Shown here: positions 1 through 7,568 of the stretch, in pieces
Numbering within the stretch: the first letter of the stretch is position 1
How the letters are laid out: every line of letters begins with the position of its first letter
Source of the DNA: Bacillota bacterium
GTDB taxonomy: Bacteria; Bacillota; Desulfotomaculia; Desulfotomaculales; Desulfallaceae
NCBI GenBank assembly: GCA_023439185.1
Contig: JAEXOR010000065.1
Location: 124,001 to 188,000 of the forward strand
Length of the DNA: 64,000 nt
Reading direction: 5' to 3'
Position numbers and translations under genes: made by a program
The notes under the pieces: generated by a model
The model's input: only the letters and a program-made list of their open reading frames with translations
What the model was told of the DNA's origin: nothing
Database searches by the model: none

Positions 1-162
1 CCCTTGGGTAATAACCCCGTCTATGAGCAGATCCGTTAGCTTCTCCCGGGGAGATGCGCCCAGATACTTTATGTAGTTAGTAACCACCTTGCCGCCAACG
101 CGCTTCCGCTCCTCAAGGTGGGCATATTGCCGGGCGCCTTTTTTCTGCCAGCGGATAAACAT
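1..162 (-). CDS. Partial small basic protein, N-terminus only
   Basis: The first 54 codons of a gene that runs off the left edge of the window; the ATG at 160-162 has a GGAGGT ribosome binding site 8 bases upstream. The product starts MFIRWQKKGARQYAHLEE and continues with GGKVVTNYIKYLG. This resembles the N-terminal strand pairs of small phage/ICE proteins and of IS1634-type transposases (MFxRxKK...GKxRQxxxxYLG), but too little is present to decide. The long region upstream (163-518) holds an array of palindromes that could be its leader. Function unknown. Confidence 0.5.
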   Translation of the reverse strand, partial: MFIRWQKKGARQYAHLEERKRVGGKVVTNYIKYLGASPREKLTDLLIDGVITQG

Positions 163-239
163 ATAGTTACTACCTCCTTACCCCACTGCTATCTATTATA
201 TCCATGTAGTGGGTAATTGTCAAATGTATTTAGTTACTA

Positions 240-489
240 CAAATTCGTCAGCTCTGACGAATTTGGTTTACTGTATATATTGGTTTTCAAATACGAAATT
301 AATTTCGTATTTGCCTGTCATTTTCAAAAACGCCTGCGCGTGGCCGGCAGACAATATTTTACGTGAAATATTCTATTGCAGTTATACCCGCGTTGGCACA
401 TTTGCCGGCAAGGAGTATTCAAATTTTGCCGCGCTGCAAAATTTGCCGGTGATAGAAATTTTTCAAATTCCACAGCGCTGTGAAATTTG
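240..489. repeat. Array of five 20-26 bp palindromes
   Basis: Four palindromes are exactly 26 bp and share CAAAT...ATTTG ends, while the inner bases differ but stay self-complementary: 240-265 (arm CAAATTCGTCAG, 2-nt centre), 288-313 (arm CAAATACGAAATT, perfect), 420-445 (arm CAAATTTTGC, 6-nt centre) and 464-489 (arm CAAATTCCACAGC, one mismatched pair). A fifth, 353-372 (arm AATATTTTAC), is 20 bp with one wobble pair. Centres are 44-70 bp apart. Lies between the terminator at 519-545 and the gene ending off the left edge. No coding gene is supported here. Confidence 0.85.
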
Positions 490-518
490 CCGGTTTAAAA
501 TATTCACCGCATTATGTA

Positions 519-545
519 AAAACGCTCCCCGGGGTGGGGAGCGCC
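519..545 (-). terminator. Rho-independent terminator after the XRE gene
   Basis: Arms CGCTCCCC (523-530) and GGGGAGCG (536-543). On the minus strand the stem is followed by TTTTTAC. It lies just downstream of the XRE regulator and separates it from the palindrome array. Confidence 0.8.
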
Positions 546-567
546 AATGGATGAACCATCCTTGCAC

Positions 568-873
568 TTAATTTGCTTTAAGAACTGAATCATATAGCTC
601 CGGAAATGCCTGCCTAACTTCCGTAAGCCCGAACAGATGAACCACATCCAGCATCTCTTTAAACTTCCACTCCCGCCGGCCGTTTATTTTCTTAGATAAG
701 GCGCTTTCAGATATGCCGATTCTATCTGCCAACTCCCGCCGGGTGATCCCCTGCTCAGCCATCAGACCTTTTAGCTTTCTGGAAATAATGCGCTCTGGGG
801 TTTCCACGTCCAGAGCATAATATATTATGCCGCCTATGCTGAAAAGATGCTCTGTATCTGAAAGTTTAATCAT
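568..873 (-). CDS. XRE-family helix-turn-helix regulator
   Basis: A 101-aa protein with one Cro/C1-type HTH at about residues 34-80 (RKLKGLMAEQGITRRELADR, then SALSKKINGRREW). Expected to bind operator DNA as a dimer and control this mobile element. The ATG at 873 was chosen because GGAGGG lies 8 bases upstream, inside the end of the preceding gene; the two genes overlap by 8 bases and are probably co-translated. A GTG six bases further up is possible. The target operator is not identified. Confidence 0.85.
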   Translation of the reverse strand: MIKLSDTEHLFSIGGIIYYALDVETPERIISRKLKGLMAEQGITRRELADRIGISESALSKKINGRREWKFKEMLDVVHLFGLTEVRQAFPELYDSVLKAN

Positions 874-1210
874 TAGCACGGCCCTCCATCATGTATTCCA
901 CTTTGGTAACATTAAGTTTATTCAGGGTTATGGCCGCCATGATGTCCGCCATACCATCCCTATAAGCTGCGCTGTAATTGGCGCATTCTAAATGTAAAAC
1001 TTCGTCCCTTAGCTTACTTAATATTTTTTGTGCTTCAGGTGAAAGCTCTGCCAATTTGTTCATGAGACCTTTAATTTTATTATCCAATTCGGTATACTCT
1101 ACAGTTTTGCAAAACTTATTTTGCCGGTTATTAATTAATTCTTCAAGTTCACCCTGGTCATTTATTAATGCAGCATTGTCTATTGAGAAATCCCTAAAAT
1201 AAGTTTTCAT
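866..1210 (-). CDS. Small helical protein of unknown function
   Basis: A 114-aa protein with a GGGAGG ribosome binding site. The middle (about residues 35-75) is strongly helical (ELDNKIKGLMNKLAELSPEA), and the C-terminal part reads YSAAYRDGMADIMAA, a pattern seen in small clostridial phage proteins that pair with an XRE regulator. It overlaps the start of that regulator. I do not recognise a function; a regulatory partner role is inferred from position only. Confidence 0.65.
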   Translation of the reverse strand: MKTYFRDFSIDNAALINDQGELEELINNRQNKFCKTVEYTELDNKIKGLMNKLAELSPEAQKILSKLRDEVLHLECANYSAAYRDGMADIMAAITLNKLNVTKVEYMMEGRAND

Positions 1211-1310
1211 GAATATTAACCTCCCGAATAATGTAGTTTTTTAGGTTTTGACATCATCCCAGTAGAGGCCATATAATGAACATGGCCCCATACCATGGGT
1301 GCTTAATTGG

Positions 1311-1346
1311 GCAGGAAGGGCTATGCTTGCCGGCTGACCTTCCTGC
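1311..1346. repeat. Hairpin between small regulator genes
   Basis: Inverted repeat GCAGGAAGG (1311-1319) and CCTTCCTGC (1338-1346), directly after the stop of the next minus-strand gene. The T run (TTTT) follows on the plus side only, so termination of the minus-strand gene is uncertain. Confidence 0.5.
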
Positions 1347-1348
1347 TT

Positions 1349-1564
1349 TTACTTTGTCTTGCTTGCCTCAATAAAATCTTGTAAGTCATGTTCTGTCACT
1401 CTCCACAACTTTCCCATTTTTACGCCTTTCATTTTCCCTGTTCTTAACCACCCCCGTAATGTTCTTGGACTAATACCGAGACGTTCCGCCGCTGCTTCCG
1501 GTGTTAATAACTTTCCGTTCAGGTTTTGTGTCCCTCCTTTTATAGCGTAATCATACATTATCAT
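1349..1564 (-). CDS. Excisionase-like MerR/HTH_17 DNA-binding protein
   Basis: At most 71 aa. It carries a winged HTH of the helix-turn-helix 17 / excisionase type: LTPEAAAERLGISPRTLRGW then GKLWRVTEHDLQDFIEA. Such proteins act as recombination directionality factors or small repressors in integrative elements. The start is unclear: the ATGs at the 5' end lack a ribosome binding site, while a GGAGGG inside the frame points to a non-AUG start (CTG) about codon 15, which would leave the whole HTH intact. Upstream, 1550-1585 has repeated ATNATGCAT-like sequence that could be an operator. Confidence 0.75.
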   Translation of the reverse strand: MIMYDYAIKGGTQNLNGKLLTPEAAAERLGISPRTLRGWLRTGKMKGVKMGKLWRVTEHDLQDFIEASKTK

Positions 1565-1650
1565 GCATTATTGTGCATTTCAATACAAAATTATCTACAA
1601 GAATCGACAAAAAATAAACCCCAACGCAAAGAAATTATTTCACAGTTTGG

Positions 1651-1656
1651 TATAAT
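1651..1656 (+). promoter_or_regulatory. Extended -10 promoter for the 1709 gene
   Basis: TGGTATAAT at 1648-1656 matches an extended -10 (TGnTATAAT); no good -35 is seen. A GGAGGT ribosome binding site and the TTG start at 1709 follow about 50 bases downstream. Confidence 0.55.
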
Positions 1657-1708
1657 GTCGATATAGCCGCCACGAGCGGTTATATCACTTTATAGGAGGT
1701 GTCTTTTT

Positions 1709-1960
1709 TTGACCCTACAAGAACTCATTGACACAAAACCCCGGCCCATAAAACTCGCAATCCTGCAGGCAGCAGAAATCATGGGGGTAACACCCCAATT
1801 TCTGCGGATGGGTTTACAGCAGGGGCGTTTGCCTTTCGGTGTTGGCGTGGAAATGGACGCGTGGAGCTACTACATCAATACCACCCGGTTCATCAAGTAC
1901 ATGACCGGAGAAGAAATGACCTACTACAACCATCGGCCCTTCTCTGCCGGCATTGGTTAG
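1709..1960 (+). CDS. Small HTH-like phage protein
   Basis: An 83-aa protein starting at TTG with TAGGAGGTG 7 bases upstream, the only clear plus-strand gene in the element. Residues about 19-45 (KLAILQAAEIMGVTPQFLRM) look like an HTH; the aromatic C-terminal half (WSYYINTTRFIKYMTGEE) is typical of a family of short clostridial phage proteins. Its own promoter and terminator make it a single-gene unit divergent from the regulators on its left. Function unknown; DNA binding is inferred. Confidence 0.7.
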   Translation: MTLQELIDTKPRPIKLAILQAAEIMGVTPQFLRMGLQQGRLPFGVGVEMDAWSYYINTTRFIKYMTGEEMTYYNHRPFSAGIG

Positions 1961-1990
1961 CCACTATTTGACCGGCGTCACCCACAGCAT

Positions 1991-2023
1991 AAGCACCCCT
2001 CAAGCGGTCGGGGGTGCTTTCTC
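1991..2023 (+). terminator. Terminator of the 1709 gene
   Basis: Arms AAGCACCCC (1991-1999) and GGGGTGCTT (2011-2019), followed by TTCTC on the plus strand. Confidence 0.75.
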
Positions 2024-2072
2024 AATCTTAAGGTATAATCACCTTACCCGGCATAGTTTAGTTGCTCATTTC

Positions 2073-2366
2073 CTATAGGGACGCGGCTTTTTTGACCGTA
2101 GAATCGATTCTGGACATTATCCTCCGGCGCATTTCCTCCCGCTGTTTATCGGACACCTTCCGGGGAGGATTGATCTTAATCCATTCCTTGGGCACAAGGT
2201 ATTCCCGGGCAAACACCCTGCCGTTATGCTTATGCTCTTTTGCCGGCATTACACCGCGCTTTTCCATAGCGGTCATAACGCGCCGGTGGCAGGTGTAGAC
2301 TATGGCGCTGCCGTCCTCGTCATTAAACCGGATCACTGTTTCAGTTTCATATTTGCTCAGTCCCAT
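2073..2366 (-). CDS. Small phage protein of unknown function
   Basis: A 97-aa basic protein. The N-terminal part (ETETVIRFNDEDGSAIVYTC) looks like a small beta-rich domain; the C-terminal 35 residues are basic and helical (PPRKVSDKQREEMRRRIMSR). GGAAGTG lies 6 bases before the ATG, inside the last codons of the upstream gene, so translation is probably coupled. No function recognised. Proteins of this form recur in small-gene clusters of clostridial phages. Confidence 0.6.
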   Translation of the reverse strand: MGLSKYETETVIRFNDEDGSAIVYTCHRRVMTAMEKRGVMPAKEHKHNGRVFAREYLVPKEWIKINPPRKVSDKQREEMRRRIMSRIDSTVKKAASL

Positions 2367-2368
2367 AT

Positions 2369-2715
2369 TTACACTTCCATATACGGATTAGAATAAACTG
2401 CCCGGTTCTTTCGCTTCCGTCCCGTCTTAGACCCGCTCTTCTTCGCCAATGGCGCCGGCATGGCTGGGGTGGTCTCTTTTGCCCGGGGATCCGGCGGAGT
2501 GGTCTTGGCCCACCAGGAGAATAATTCTTCTGGTTCGGCGTGGGTTAGATACTGCGGGCAATTGGTGTAACACTTCGCCAAGCCGCAGTCACAGCCGTAC
2601 TTTTCTTTATTCGCCCTGTGGTTGCGTTCCTTTATGCGCTGGGCGCTTTCGGCGGCGGTCTGGTCTACGGATGCCCGGCCAGGTCCGCAAAGTGCTGCAC
2701 ATCAGGCTTTTCCAA
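2369..2715 (-). pseudogene. WW-PPDPRA small protein, apparently frameshifted
   Basis: The 3' part (2369-2581) encodes up to 70 aa containing SWWAKTTPPDPRAKE and a basic tail. A TTG start at 2715 with GGAGGTG 7 bases upstream opens a different frame (MEKPDVQHFADLAGHP, then stop). Just past it, the frame of the 3' part is open and protein-like (TAAESAQRIKERNHRANKEK then YGCDCGLAKCYTNCPQYL). The simplest reading is one gene of about 115 codons broken by a 1-base indel near 2660-2690. It is paralogous to the gene at 7559-7738. Alternative: the shorter frame starts at a TTG at 2581 without a ribosome binding site. Confidence 0.45.
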
Positions 2716-2887
2716 AGGCTCACCTCCGATATAAGCAGGCTCCTAAGCAGGGGCGTTATCCTCCCCAGGGTCGGGAACCAGGCCCATTTCTACTCTTATG
2801 GTCTTCATCACCGGACGACGGCGCTTAACCGTGACCGTTTCTATAGCTTCATCCTTCGTGGCCGGCCGGCTCCGGGAACACCTCTAC

Positions 2888-2998
2888 CTACTCCAGGATG
2901 CTCCTTAACGGGACTTCCTGACCGGTCTGCTCGTCGTAAAACTTCACGGCGCCGGCTTCGGTGCGCCTGGCCGTATAGCCTTCCTTAGCAACCGGCAC
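2888..2998 (-). CDS. Very short reading frame, possibly a gene remnant
   Basis: From a weakly supported GTG at 2998 the minus strand encodes 36 aa with ordinary protein composition (YTARRTEAGAVKFYDEQTGQ). Immediately downstream, 2743-2850 holds another protein-like frame (DEAIETVTVKRRRPVMKTIR to GLVPDPGEDNAPA) that lacks a start in phase; a GTG with AGAGGTG reads into it only after a 1-base shift in GGCCGGCC. Both look like decayed or mis-sequenced small phage genes. No function can be given. Confidence 0.3.
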   Translation of the reverse strand: MPVAKEGYTARRTEAGAVKFYDEQTGQEVPLRSILE

Positions 2999-3029
2999 AA
3001 CGAGAGATCTCTTGTAAGCTGACCTGTCT

Positions 3030-3074
3030 AAAAAGAATTAAAGCAAGAGCCGAGGGAAAAGCCCCGGCCTTGCT
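3030..3074 (-). terminator. Terminator after the coiled-coil gene
   Basis: Outer arms AGCAAG (3042-3047) and CTTGCT (3069-3074), continued by imperfect GCC/GGC pairing. On the minus strand it is followed by TTTAATTCTTTTT. Confidence 0.7.
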
Positions 3075-3081
3075 AATGGTA

Positions 3082-3816
3082 TTACGCACCTGGTCTATTT
3101 ACAGTTTGATGAATCGGCGCCCGTACCGGCATTTGTGCTTCCTCGGGTATAGGAGGATTATAAACCGATGCTACTTTCAAACTGCGCGGCTTGGGTTCCT
3201 CCACATTTTTATAATTTTTATACTTGGTTAATATTTGCTCCGCGGCTTCATTCTCACCAGCAATCCAGTTGTTAAGATACCTCTCCTGGTCATAATAAGG
3301 AAGCTGCTTCACCCTGGGGTCAATGTAATCAATAATGGGTTTTAAGGTTTTGACCTCGGCATCAACCCGAGCCCTGGTGGTATTTGCGTCAATCTGTTTT
3401 ATCCGGTTTTGCAACTGCTGAATCTGCTGATTTATTTCTTCGCTCTCAGCTACCAGGGAACGAATATTTTCGTATCTGGTGGCGCATTCCCGGGCAGCTG
3501 TAGTTTTTATTCTCTCCATGTCTTTAACCTCAAATGATCTCTTTCCCAGTTCATCACGGTACACAGCGGCCAGGTCCTGGACCTCGGTAAGTTTTAACTG
3601 TAGTTTCCGTAAAGCCTTGATGCATTTTTCCTGGCCCTGAGCATCAACAGCCAGTTCACATTCAACAATCTCCCTTGTTTTAGCCTCGATGCTGGTCTTT
3701 AATTCCTCAGCTTCGACTCCCAGAGCAGATAGCCTTGCGTTAATTTTTTCTTCTCTGTCCTGTTGTTTAGCTAAAAAATCGGTCACCAGTTCAGTTAAAC
3801 TTTTTTTGTTAAACAT
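3082..3816 (-). CDS. Coiled-coil phage protein
   Basis: A 244-aa protein with a good GGGGGT ribosome binding site. Residues about 15-150 are almost continuous heptad-like helix rich in E, K, Q and L (REEKINARLSALGVEAEELK). The C-terminal 50 residues are proline-rich (PPIPEEAQMPVRAPIHQTVN). It is the last gene of a minus-strand run that begins with the tape-measure gene. It could be a structural or scaffolding protein, but nothing in the sequence proves this. Confidence 0.6.
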   Translation of the reverse strand: MFNKKSLTELVTDFLAKQQDREEKINARLSALGVEAEELKTSIEAKTREIVECELAVDAQGQEKCIKALRKLQLKLTEVQDLAAVYRDELGKRSFEVKDMERIKTTAARECATRYENIRSLVAESEEINQQIQQLQNRIKQIDANTTRARVDAEVKTLKPIIDYIDPRVKQLPYYDQERYLNNWIAGENEAAEQILTKYKNYKNVEEPKPRSLKVASVYNPPIPEEAQMPVRAPIHQTVNRPGA

Positions 3817-3841
3817 AATGTTACCCCCTAATTATTATTTT

Positions 3842-4378
3842 CTATGGCCTTGTAGAAAACCCAGCCATGGGTACCCTGCTTCTTCCGCGTTGCTGATGGT
3901 TATTAGCGTATTCAGATATGGAATGCGCCACTACATCCAGTTCATTAGGCTGTGCCGAATGGATGGTAGTAGCTTCACCGTCTTCTGCTCCATGTTGTAG
4001 CCGGTTGGCATGCGCCGCAATGTTTTCAGTAGCCTGCAACTGCTCGGGCGCCAGGCCATATTTGTTTTGGACCACGTGTTGAACGGGCTGTTGGGTAGAG
4101 GTGAACGCACGGGCTCCCCCAGTGGTGCCAGTTCGAACCTTTTTATTGCGGTTCGCATATGCGGCTATGTCATGGGCATTCTTCATCTGGCCAGGGGTGA
4201 ATCCTTTGGCCTGGCCTTCCAGGGACATCGCCAACCATTCCTCCAACCAAGCTTGTTCAGGGTTCTTGCTCAGGTCGGCTAAGGTTTTTTCGCCTTTGAG
4301 ATAACCCTTTTCTCGGGCAATTTGCTCAAGGTTTTGATAGCGGATGGGTTCCTGTTCCCGCATTTCTGAAAATCGCAT
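3842..4378 (-). CDS. Hypothetical phage protein
   Basis: A 178-aa, Q/N/A-rich hydrophilic protein. The ATG at 4378 has GGAGG 9 bases upstream; earlier codons in the frame have none. It contains two similar stretches, MKNAHDIAAYANRNKK at about residues 78-93 and ATENIAAHANRLQHG further on, plus a third, VVAHSISEYANNHQQ: an ...A.I..YAN... motif repeated three times. The repeats suggest a fibrous or binding protein; no known family recognised. Confidence 0.6.
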   Translation of the reverse strand: MRFSEMREQEPIRYQNLEQIAREKGYLKGEKTLADLSKNPEQAWLEEWLAMSLEGQAKGFTPGQMKNAHDIAAYANRNKKVRTGTTGGARAFTSTQQPVQHVVQNKYGLAPEQLQATENIAAHANRLQHGAEDGEATTIHSAQPNELDVVAHSISEYANNHQQRGRSRVPMAGFSTRP

Positions 4379-4392
4379 CGTTTCGTTCCTCC

Positions 4393-4854
4393 TTATTTTG
4401 CCTGGCTCTCGGCCAGGTTGTCCCAATCAGGTTCAATGGTAACGTCAATGGCATAGCGCCTTCCATCTCCTCGTTCCCGAATCAAGAAACTAACTTGCTG
4501 ATTAAGTTTTAACTCGTTAAAGCTGCCATTTATCAGTTCGGAAGCGTGGAAGAACACATCTTCACGGGTGTCTAAAGTCCGGACATAACCAAAACCCCGC
4601 GAAAGCAATGCTCTAATCTCACCCTGCACACTTTCTTTCAGGGCTTGCCTTTCAACTTCAATGCGTTGAGCGCATGGCCGGCCCTTTCTTTCACCGGCGG
4701 TAGAGGTAACCTTATCACCCGGTCGGATTTCGTGGAATCGCACGTTTCCGATTACTTCAGTGTGATGAAACAAAAGATTACCGTCAGTAGTTCTGATGAA
4801 TCCGTACCCCTTTGGAACTATAATGTTTCTTACTTCACCAGTCTTTTTGCCCAT
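4393..4854 (-). CDS. Double cold-shock-domain protein
   Basis: A 153-aa protein with two tandem cold-shock (OB-fold) domains. Domain 1 (about residues 3-66) has the RNP1-like GYGFIRT and RNP2-like LLFHHTEV. Domain 2 (about 75-145) has GFGYVRTL and DVFFHASEL. CSD proteins bind single-stranded RNA or DNA. The ATG at 4854 follows GGAGG by 8 bases; the ATG 15 bases up lies within the Shine-Dalgarno. Fusion of two CSDs is unusual in bacteria. It sits directly downstream of the tape-measure gene. Confidence 0.85.
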   Translation of the reverse strand: MGKKTGEVRNIIVPKGYGFIRTTDGNLLFHHTEVIGNVRFHEIRPGDKVTSTAGERKGRPCAQRIEVERQALKESVQGEIRALLSRGFGYVRTLDTREDVFFHASELINGSFNELKLNQQVSFLIRERGDGRRYAIDVTIEPDWDNLAESQAK

Positions 4855-4879
4855 TTTTGTTGCCTCCATGTTTTTAACT

Positions 4880-7003
4880 TTAGCTGAATGCTACCCGGGC
4901 GTTATCGTGTGAAACTTCCCGCATTACTCGTTTGACAGTGTTTTCCAGTTCTGCCATGTACCGGCCATGCTGGTCCCTTAAATCCTGTCCACCTGGCCCA
5001 CTATAATTGAACGGGGCGCTTATATTTATAACCGGGCCTCCGCCGGTAAAACCGCTTAATTCTCCGGCCCGCTCCCAGATACTACGAGACCGGGGCGAAC
5101 CATCAATGGGAATGGCCGCCTCCAGGCCTGCGTCGCCGAATATAGACGGGCGACTAGCAAACCCGCCGGCGGCGTACCAGTCCAGAGCGCCGGCGCTGGT
5201 TGATGTGCTGGTAGCTCCGCCGCCGGAATCTCCTTTGCCCCCAAGCCACTTCCAAAAGCCTTTTAACTTATCCCAGAGTTTACCGACCTTCTCGAATACG
5301 TTTTCAATCAAGGCCGCTGCGCCGGGAAATGTATTTTCAAAGGAGTTCCACAAGCCATCTACGATGTTACGAACAGTTTCAAAGTTTTTATAAAGGGCTA
5401 CACCGACACCGATTAATGTCCCAGTCAAGGTCACAACCTTCAATATCGGGTTCATGTTCATGGCCAGATTCAAAAGCCGCTGAGCTGCCGCCCAGGCCTT
5501 GGTGCCACCGGCTGCAAGCTTTGTGCCTAACTGTATCCTTGTAGCAAAACCGTAAAACCGGGCCAAAGGGCTAAAAACTAAACTTGTAGCAATACCGAGA
5601 GCGGCCACCCCGCCCACGAGACCGGTAAGAGCTGCAGCCCCGACCACCACTGCCCTTGTTAGTCCGGGGTGTTTTTGAGTAAACGCCTCAACCTTTTCAG
5701 CCGCTGCGGTAAGTTTTTCAATCATTGAATTCACAGTAGGTTGTAGCTGCTTACCAATGCCGATGTTTACCGCCTGAACGGAGTTTTTGAGTAAAGCCAG
5801 CTTATTCCCTGTTTCCTCTGCCTTGATTTTAAATTCATGTTGCACACTACCGGCATACTTAGTGGTATCAGCTACATTTTGAAGATTTTCTTCCAGGGCG
5901 TCCAGGTTAGTTAAGAGCGGAGCAATGGCGCCGATGGATTCTTTGCCGAACAGTTCAGAGAGCACCGAGGCTTGCTTTTCCTTAGGTAGCTCCTGCAAAG
6001 CGGCAAACACCGACATAATAGCGCCTTGGGCGTCTTTCTGCATCATAGACGCCATCTGCTCCGCATTCATTCCCAGCGCCTGCAGTGCTTCAGCTTGTTT
6101 CTTTGTCGCCGCTTCGCCAGCGGTCAGGGATAGGATCAGGTTCTTAATTCCCGTAGCAGCAATCTCTTGCTCAACGCCGGCGCCGACCATGGTTGCACCC
6201 AAGGCGGCAATCTGGTTGGCAGCCGCGCCGCCCACTTCACCCAAGGGACCAATTCTACGGACGACTTCAGCAATCTGGGGCGCCGTGGCCGCTGTGCTAT
6301 TACCCAGATAATTTATCTGATCGGCCAGGACGTTAACCTGTTCCTGGTTCATCTTAAATGCACTACGCCACTGGGCCATGGTCTGACCAGCTTCATCGGC
6401 TGTGACATCCCAAGCCACTCCCATTTTAGCGGCTGCCTCAGCATAGGCTATAAGCTCTTCCCTGGCTATACCGGACTGGCCGCCGGCTGCAACAATCTGG
6501 GCCAGGCCTTCGGCGGCCAGCGGGATCCGCTTGGAAAGGTTTAAAATGTCCTGTTCCATTTGGGCAAACTGTTGCGGGGTCTCGAAGTCTACAACCTTGC
6601 GCACATCTCCCATATTTGACTCAAAGTTGATGGCCGCAGCAACTGGCACCGCCATGGCCACAGCAGCCCCTGCTGCTCCGAGAAGACCGCTTTGCATTTT
6701 CCCGCGGAACTGGTCCGTTTTTTGCGCCAGGCTCTCAGCCTTAGCCGCCCGGTTAAACCTTTGCTGGGCCTGTTCAGCTTGCTTAAGCTGGCTTTCAACC
6801 TTAGCATAAGCTCGAGCGTATTCTTCAGCCGTAATTTTTCCATCTTTAAGCGACCGGTCTAGAGTTTTGGTTTCCCGCTGCAGTAATGATATCTGACGGT
6901 TAACCTGAGTCAGGCGGTTACTTGCCGAAGTGAACATATTACCAAAAGAAGAACCAATTTTACCGAGCAATTCAAAAGCTATTTCGTATGTCTTGCGGGC
7001 CAT
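4880..7003 (-). CDS. Phage tail tape-measure protein
   Basis: A 707-aa protein of the TP901 tape-measure family, which sets tail length and is injected with the DNA. The N-terminal 90 residues form a coiled coil (RLTQVNRQISLLQRETKTLD). A family signature follows (INFESNMGDVRKVVDFETPQ; MGVAWDVTADEAGQTMAQWR). Three hydrophobic segments lie near residues 105-125, 455-485 and 525-545. The C-terminus is Gly/Ser-rich. The ribosome binding site GGAGGT is 8 bases from the ATG. At 707 aa it is on the short side. No portal, capsid, terminase or baseplate genes are seen next to it. Confidence 0.92.
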   Translation of the reverse strand: MARKTYEIAFELLGKIGSSFGNMFTSASNRLTQVNRQISLLQRETKTLDRSLKDGKITAEEYARAYAKVESQLKQAEQAQQRFNRAAKAESLAQKTDQFRGKMQSGLLGAAGAAVAMAVPVAAAINFESNMGDVRKVVDFETPQQFAQMEQDILNLSKRIPLAAEGLAQIVAAGGQSGIAREELIAYAEAAAKMGVAWDVTADEAGQTMAQWRSAFKMNQEQVNVLADQINYLGNSTAATAPQIAEVVRRIGPLGEVGGAAANQIAALGATMVGAGVEQEIAATGIKNLILSLTAGEAATKKQAEALQALGMNAEQMASMMQKDAQGAIMSVFAALQELPKEKQASVLSELFGKESIGAIAPLLTNLDALEENLQNVADTTKYAGSVQHEFKIKAEETGNKLALLKNSVQAVNIGIGKQLQPTVNSMIEKLTAAAEKVEAFTQKHPGLTRAVVVGAAALTGLVGGVAALGIATSLVFSPLARFYGFATRIQLGTKLAAGGTKAWAAAQRLLNLAMNMNPILKVVTLTGTLIGVGVALYKNFETVRNIVDGLWNSFENTFPGAAALIENVFEKVGKLWDKLKGFWKWLGGKGDSGGGATSTSTSAGALDWYAAGGFASRPSIFGDAGLEAAIPIDGSPRSRSIWERAGELSGFTGGGPVINISAPFNYSGPGGQDLRDQHGRYMAELENTVKRVMREVSHDNARVAFS

Positions 7004-7353
7004 GGTTTAACACCTCCTTGATGCTTTTCTGATTTCCCGGGCCCGGGGCGCCGTTGTTTTTTCCTGGCGGCTGCCAGGAACTCTCTATACCTTGATCGTA
7101 AACCGAGTGAATCAATAAACAGTTGGTATCGCTCAACCACTGCAGCTTGTTGTTCAACGATTTTACTTAACTCGTCAATCATCTTATAGTAAATTTCATT
7201 CATACCGCCCACTATGGGCGCCGCAAGTCTGTCTAATTCTGTATCATCAATTTCACCGGCTTTATGCCGGTCAAGTAGTAGGCCAAGTTCGGCCTGCAAT
7301 TGAAGTAGACGGCCGGGCAGTTCCTCCGCCGGTATTACTGTGCTCTCTGACAC
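6979..7353 (-). CDS. Small helical protein before the tape-measure gene
   Basis: A 124-aa protein. The GTG at 7353 is 5 bases after GGGGTGG; a GTG nine bases earlier overlaps that site. The central part is amphipathic helix (LQLQAELGLLLDRHKAGEID; EQQAAVVERYQLFIDSLGLR) and the C-terminus is very basic. It overlaps the tape-measure start by 25 bases. That position is normally held by tail assembly chaperones, so a chaperone role is possible, but no family motif or programmed slip site is seen. Confidence 0.6.
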   Translation of the reverse strand: MSESTVIPAEELPGRLLQLQAELGLLLDRHKAGEIDDTELDRLAAPIVGGMNEIYYKMIDELSKIVEQQAAVVERYQLFIDSLGLRSRYREFLAAARKKQRRPGPGKSEKHQGGVKPWPARHTK

Positions 7354-7373
7354 CTTAACCACCCCCTTTTACC

Positions 7374-7568
7374 TCATTTCCCAAAACTAAACGTATATTT
7401 ATGCAGAATTGACTGTTTAATCCCCGGCAATACAGGATTTCCTGTCTGTATAAATAGAAAGAAAATGCATAAAAATTTTTTCACATCTAGACGAATTTCG
7501 GGACTCGCAAGACCCGCGACTCCCCCTCCCCTCCGGAAGGACCCGCTTTTTTTTAATATCATTTCCAT
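7374..7568 (-). CDS. Doubtful short reading frame
   Basis: A 64-aa frame whose ATG overlaps the stop of the upstream gene (ATGGAAATGA arrangement, suggesting coupling). The first 29 residues (GSFRRGGGVAGLASPEIRLD) look protein-like; the rest is AT-rich and unlike its surroundings. It may be the start of a gene that has been truncated. Low confidence. Confidence 0.25.
   Translation of the reverse strand: MEMILKKSGSFRRGGGVAGLASPEIRLDVKKFLCIFFLFIQTGNPVLPGIKQSILHKYTFSFGK

Noticed and set aside
240..489. The palindromes as integron attC sites
   Set aside because: They lack the R/R' core (GTTRRRY) and are much shorter than attC; no integron integrase or cassettes seen.
209..571. 120-aa plus-strand reading frame over the palindrome array
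   Set aside because: No ribosome binding site, composition follows the repeats, and it runs through a clear terminator of the opposite-strand gene.
2449..2988. 179-aa plus-strand reading frame
   Set aside because: Opposite-strand shadow of several small minus-strand frames with ribosome binding sites; Arg/Pro-rich composition typical of antisense GC-rich DNA.
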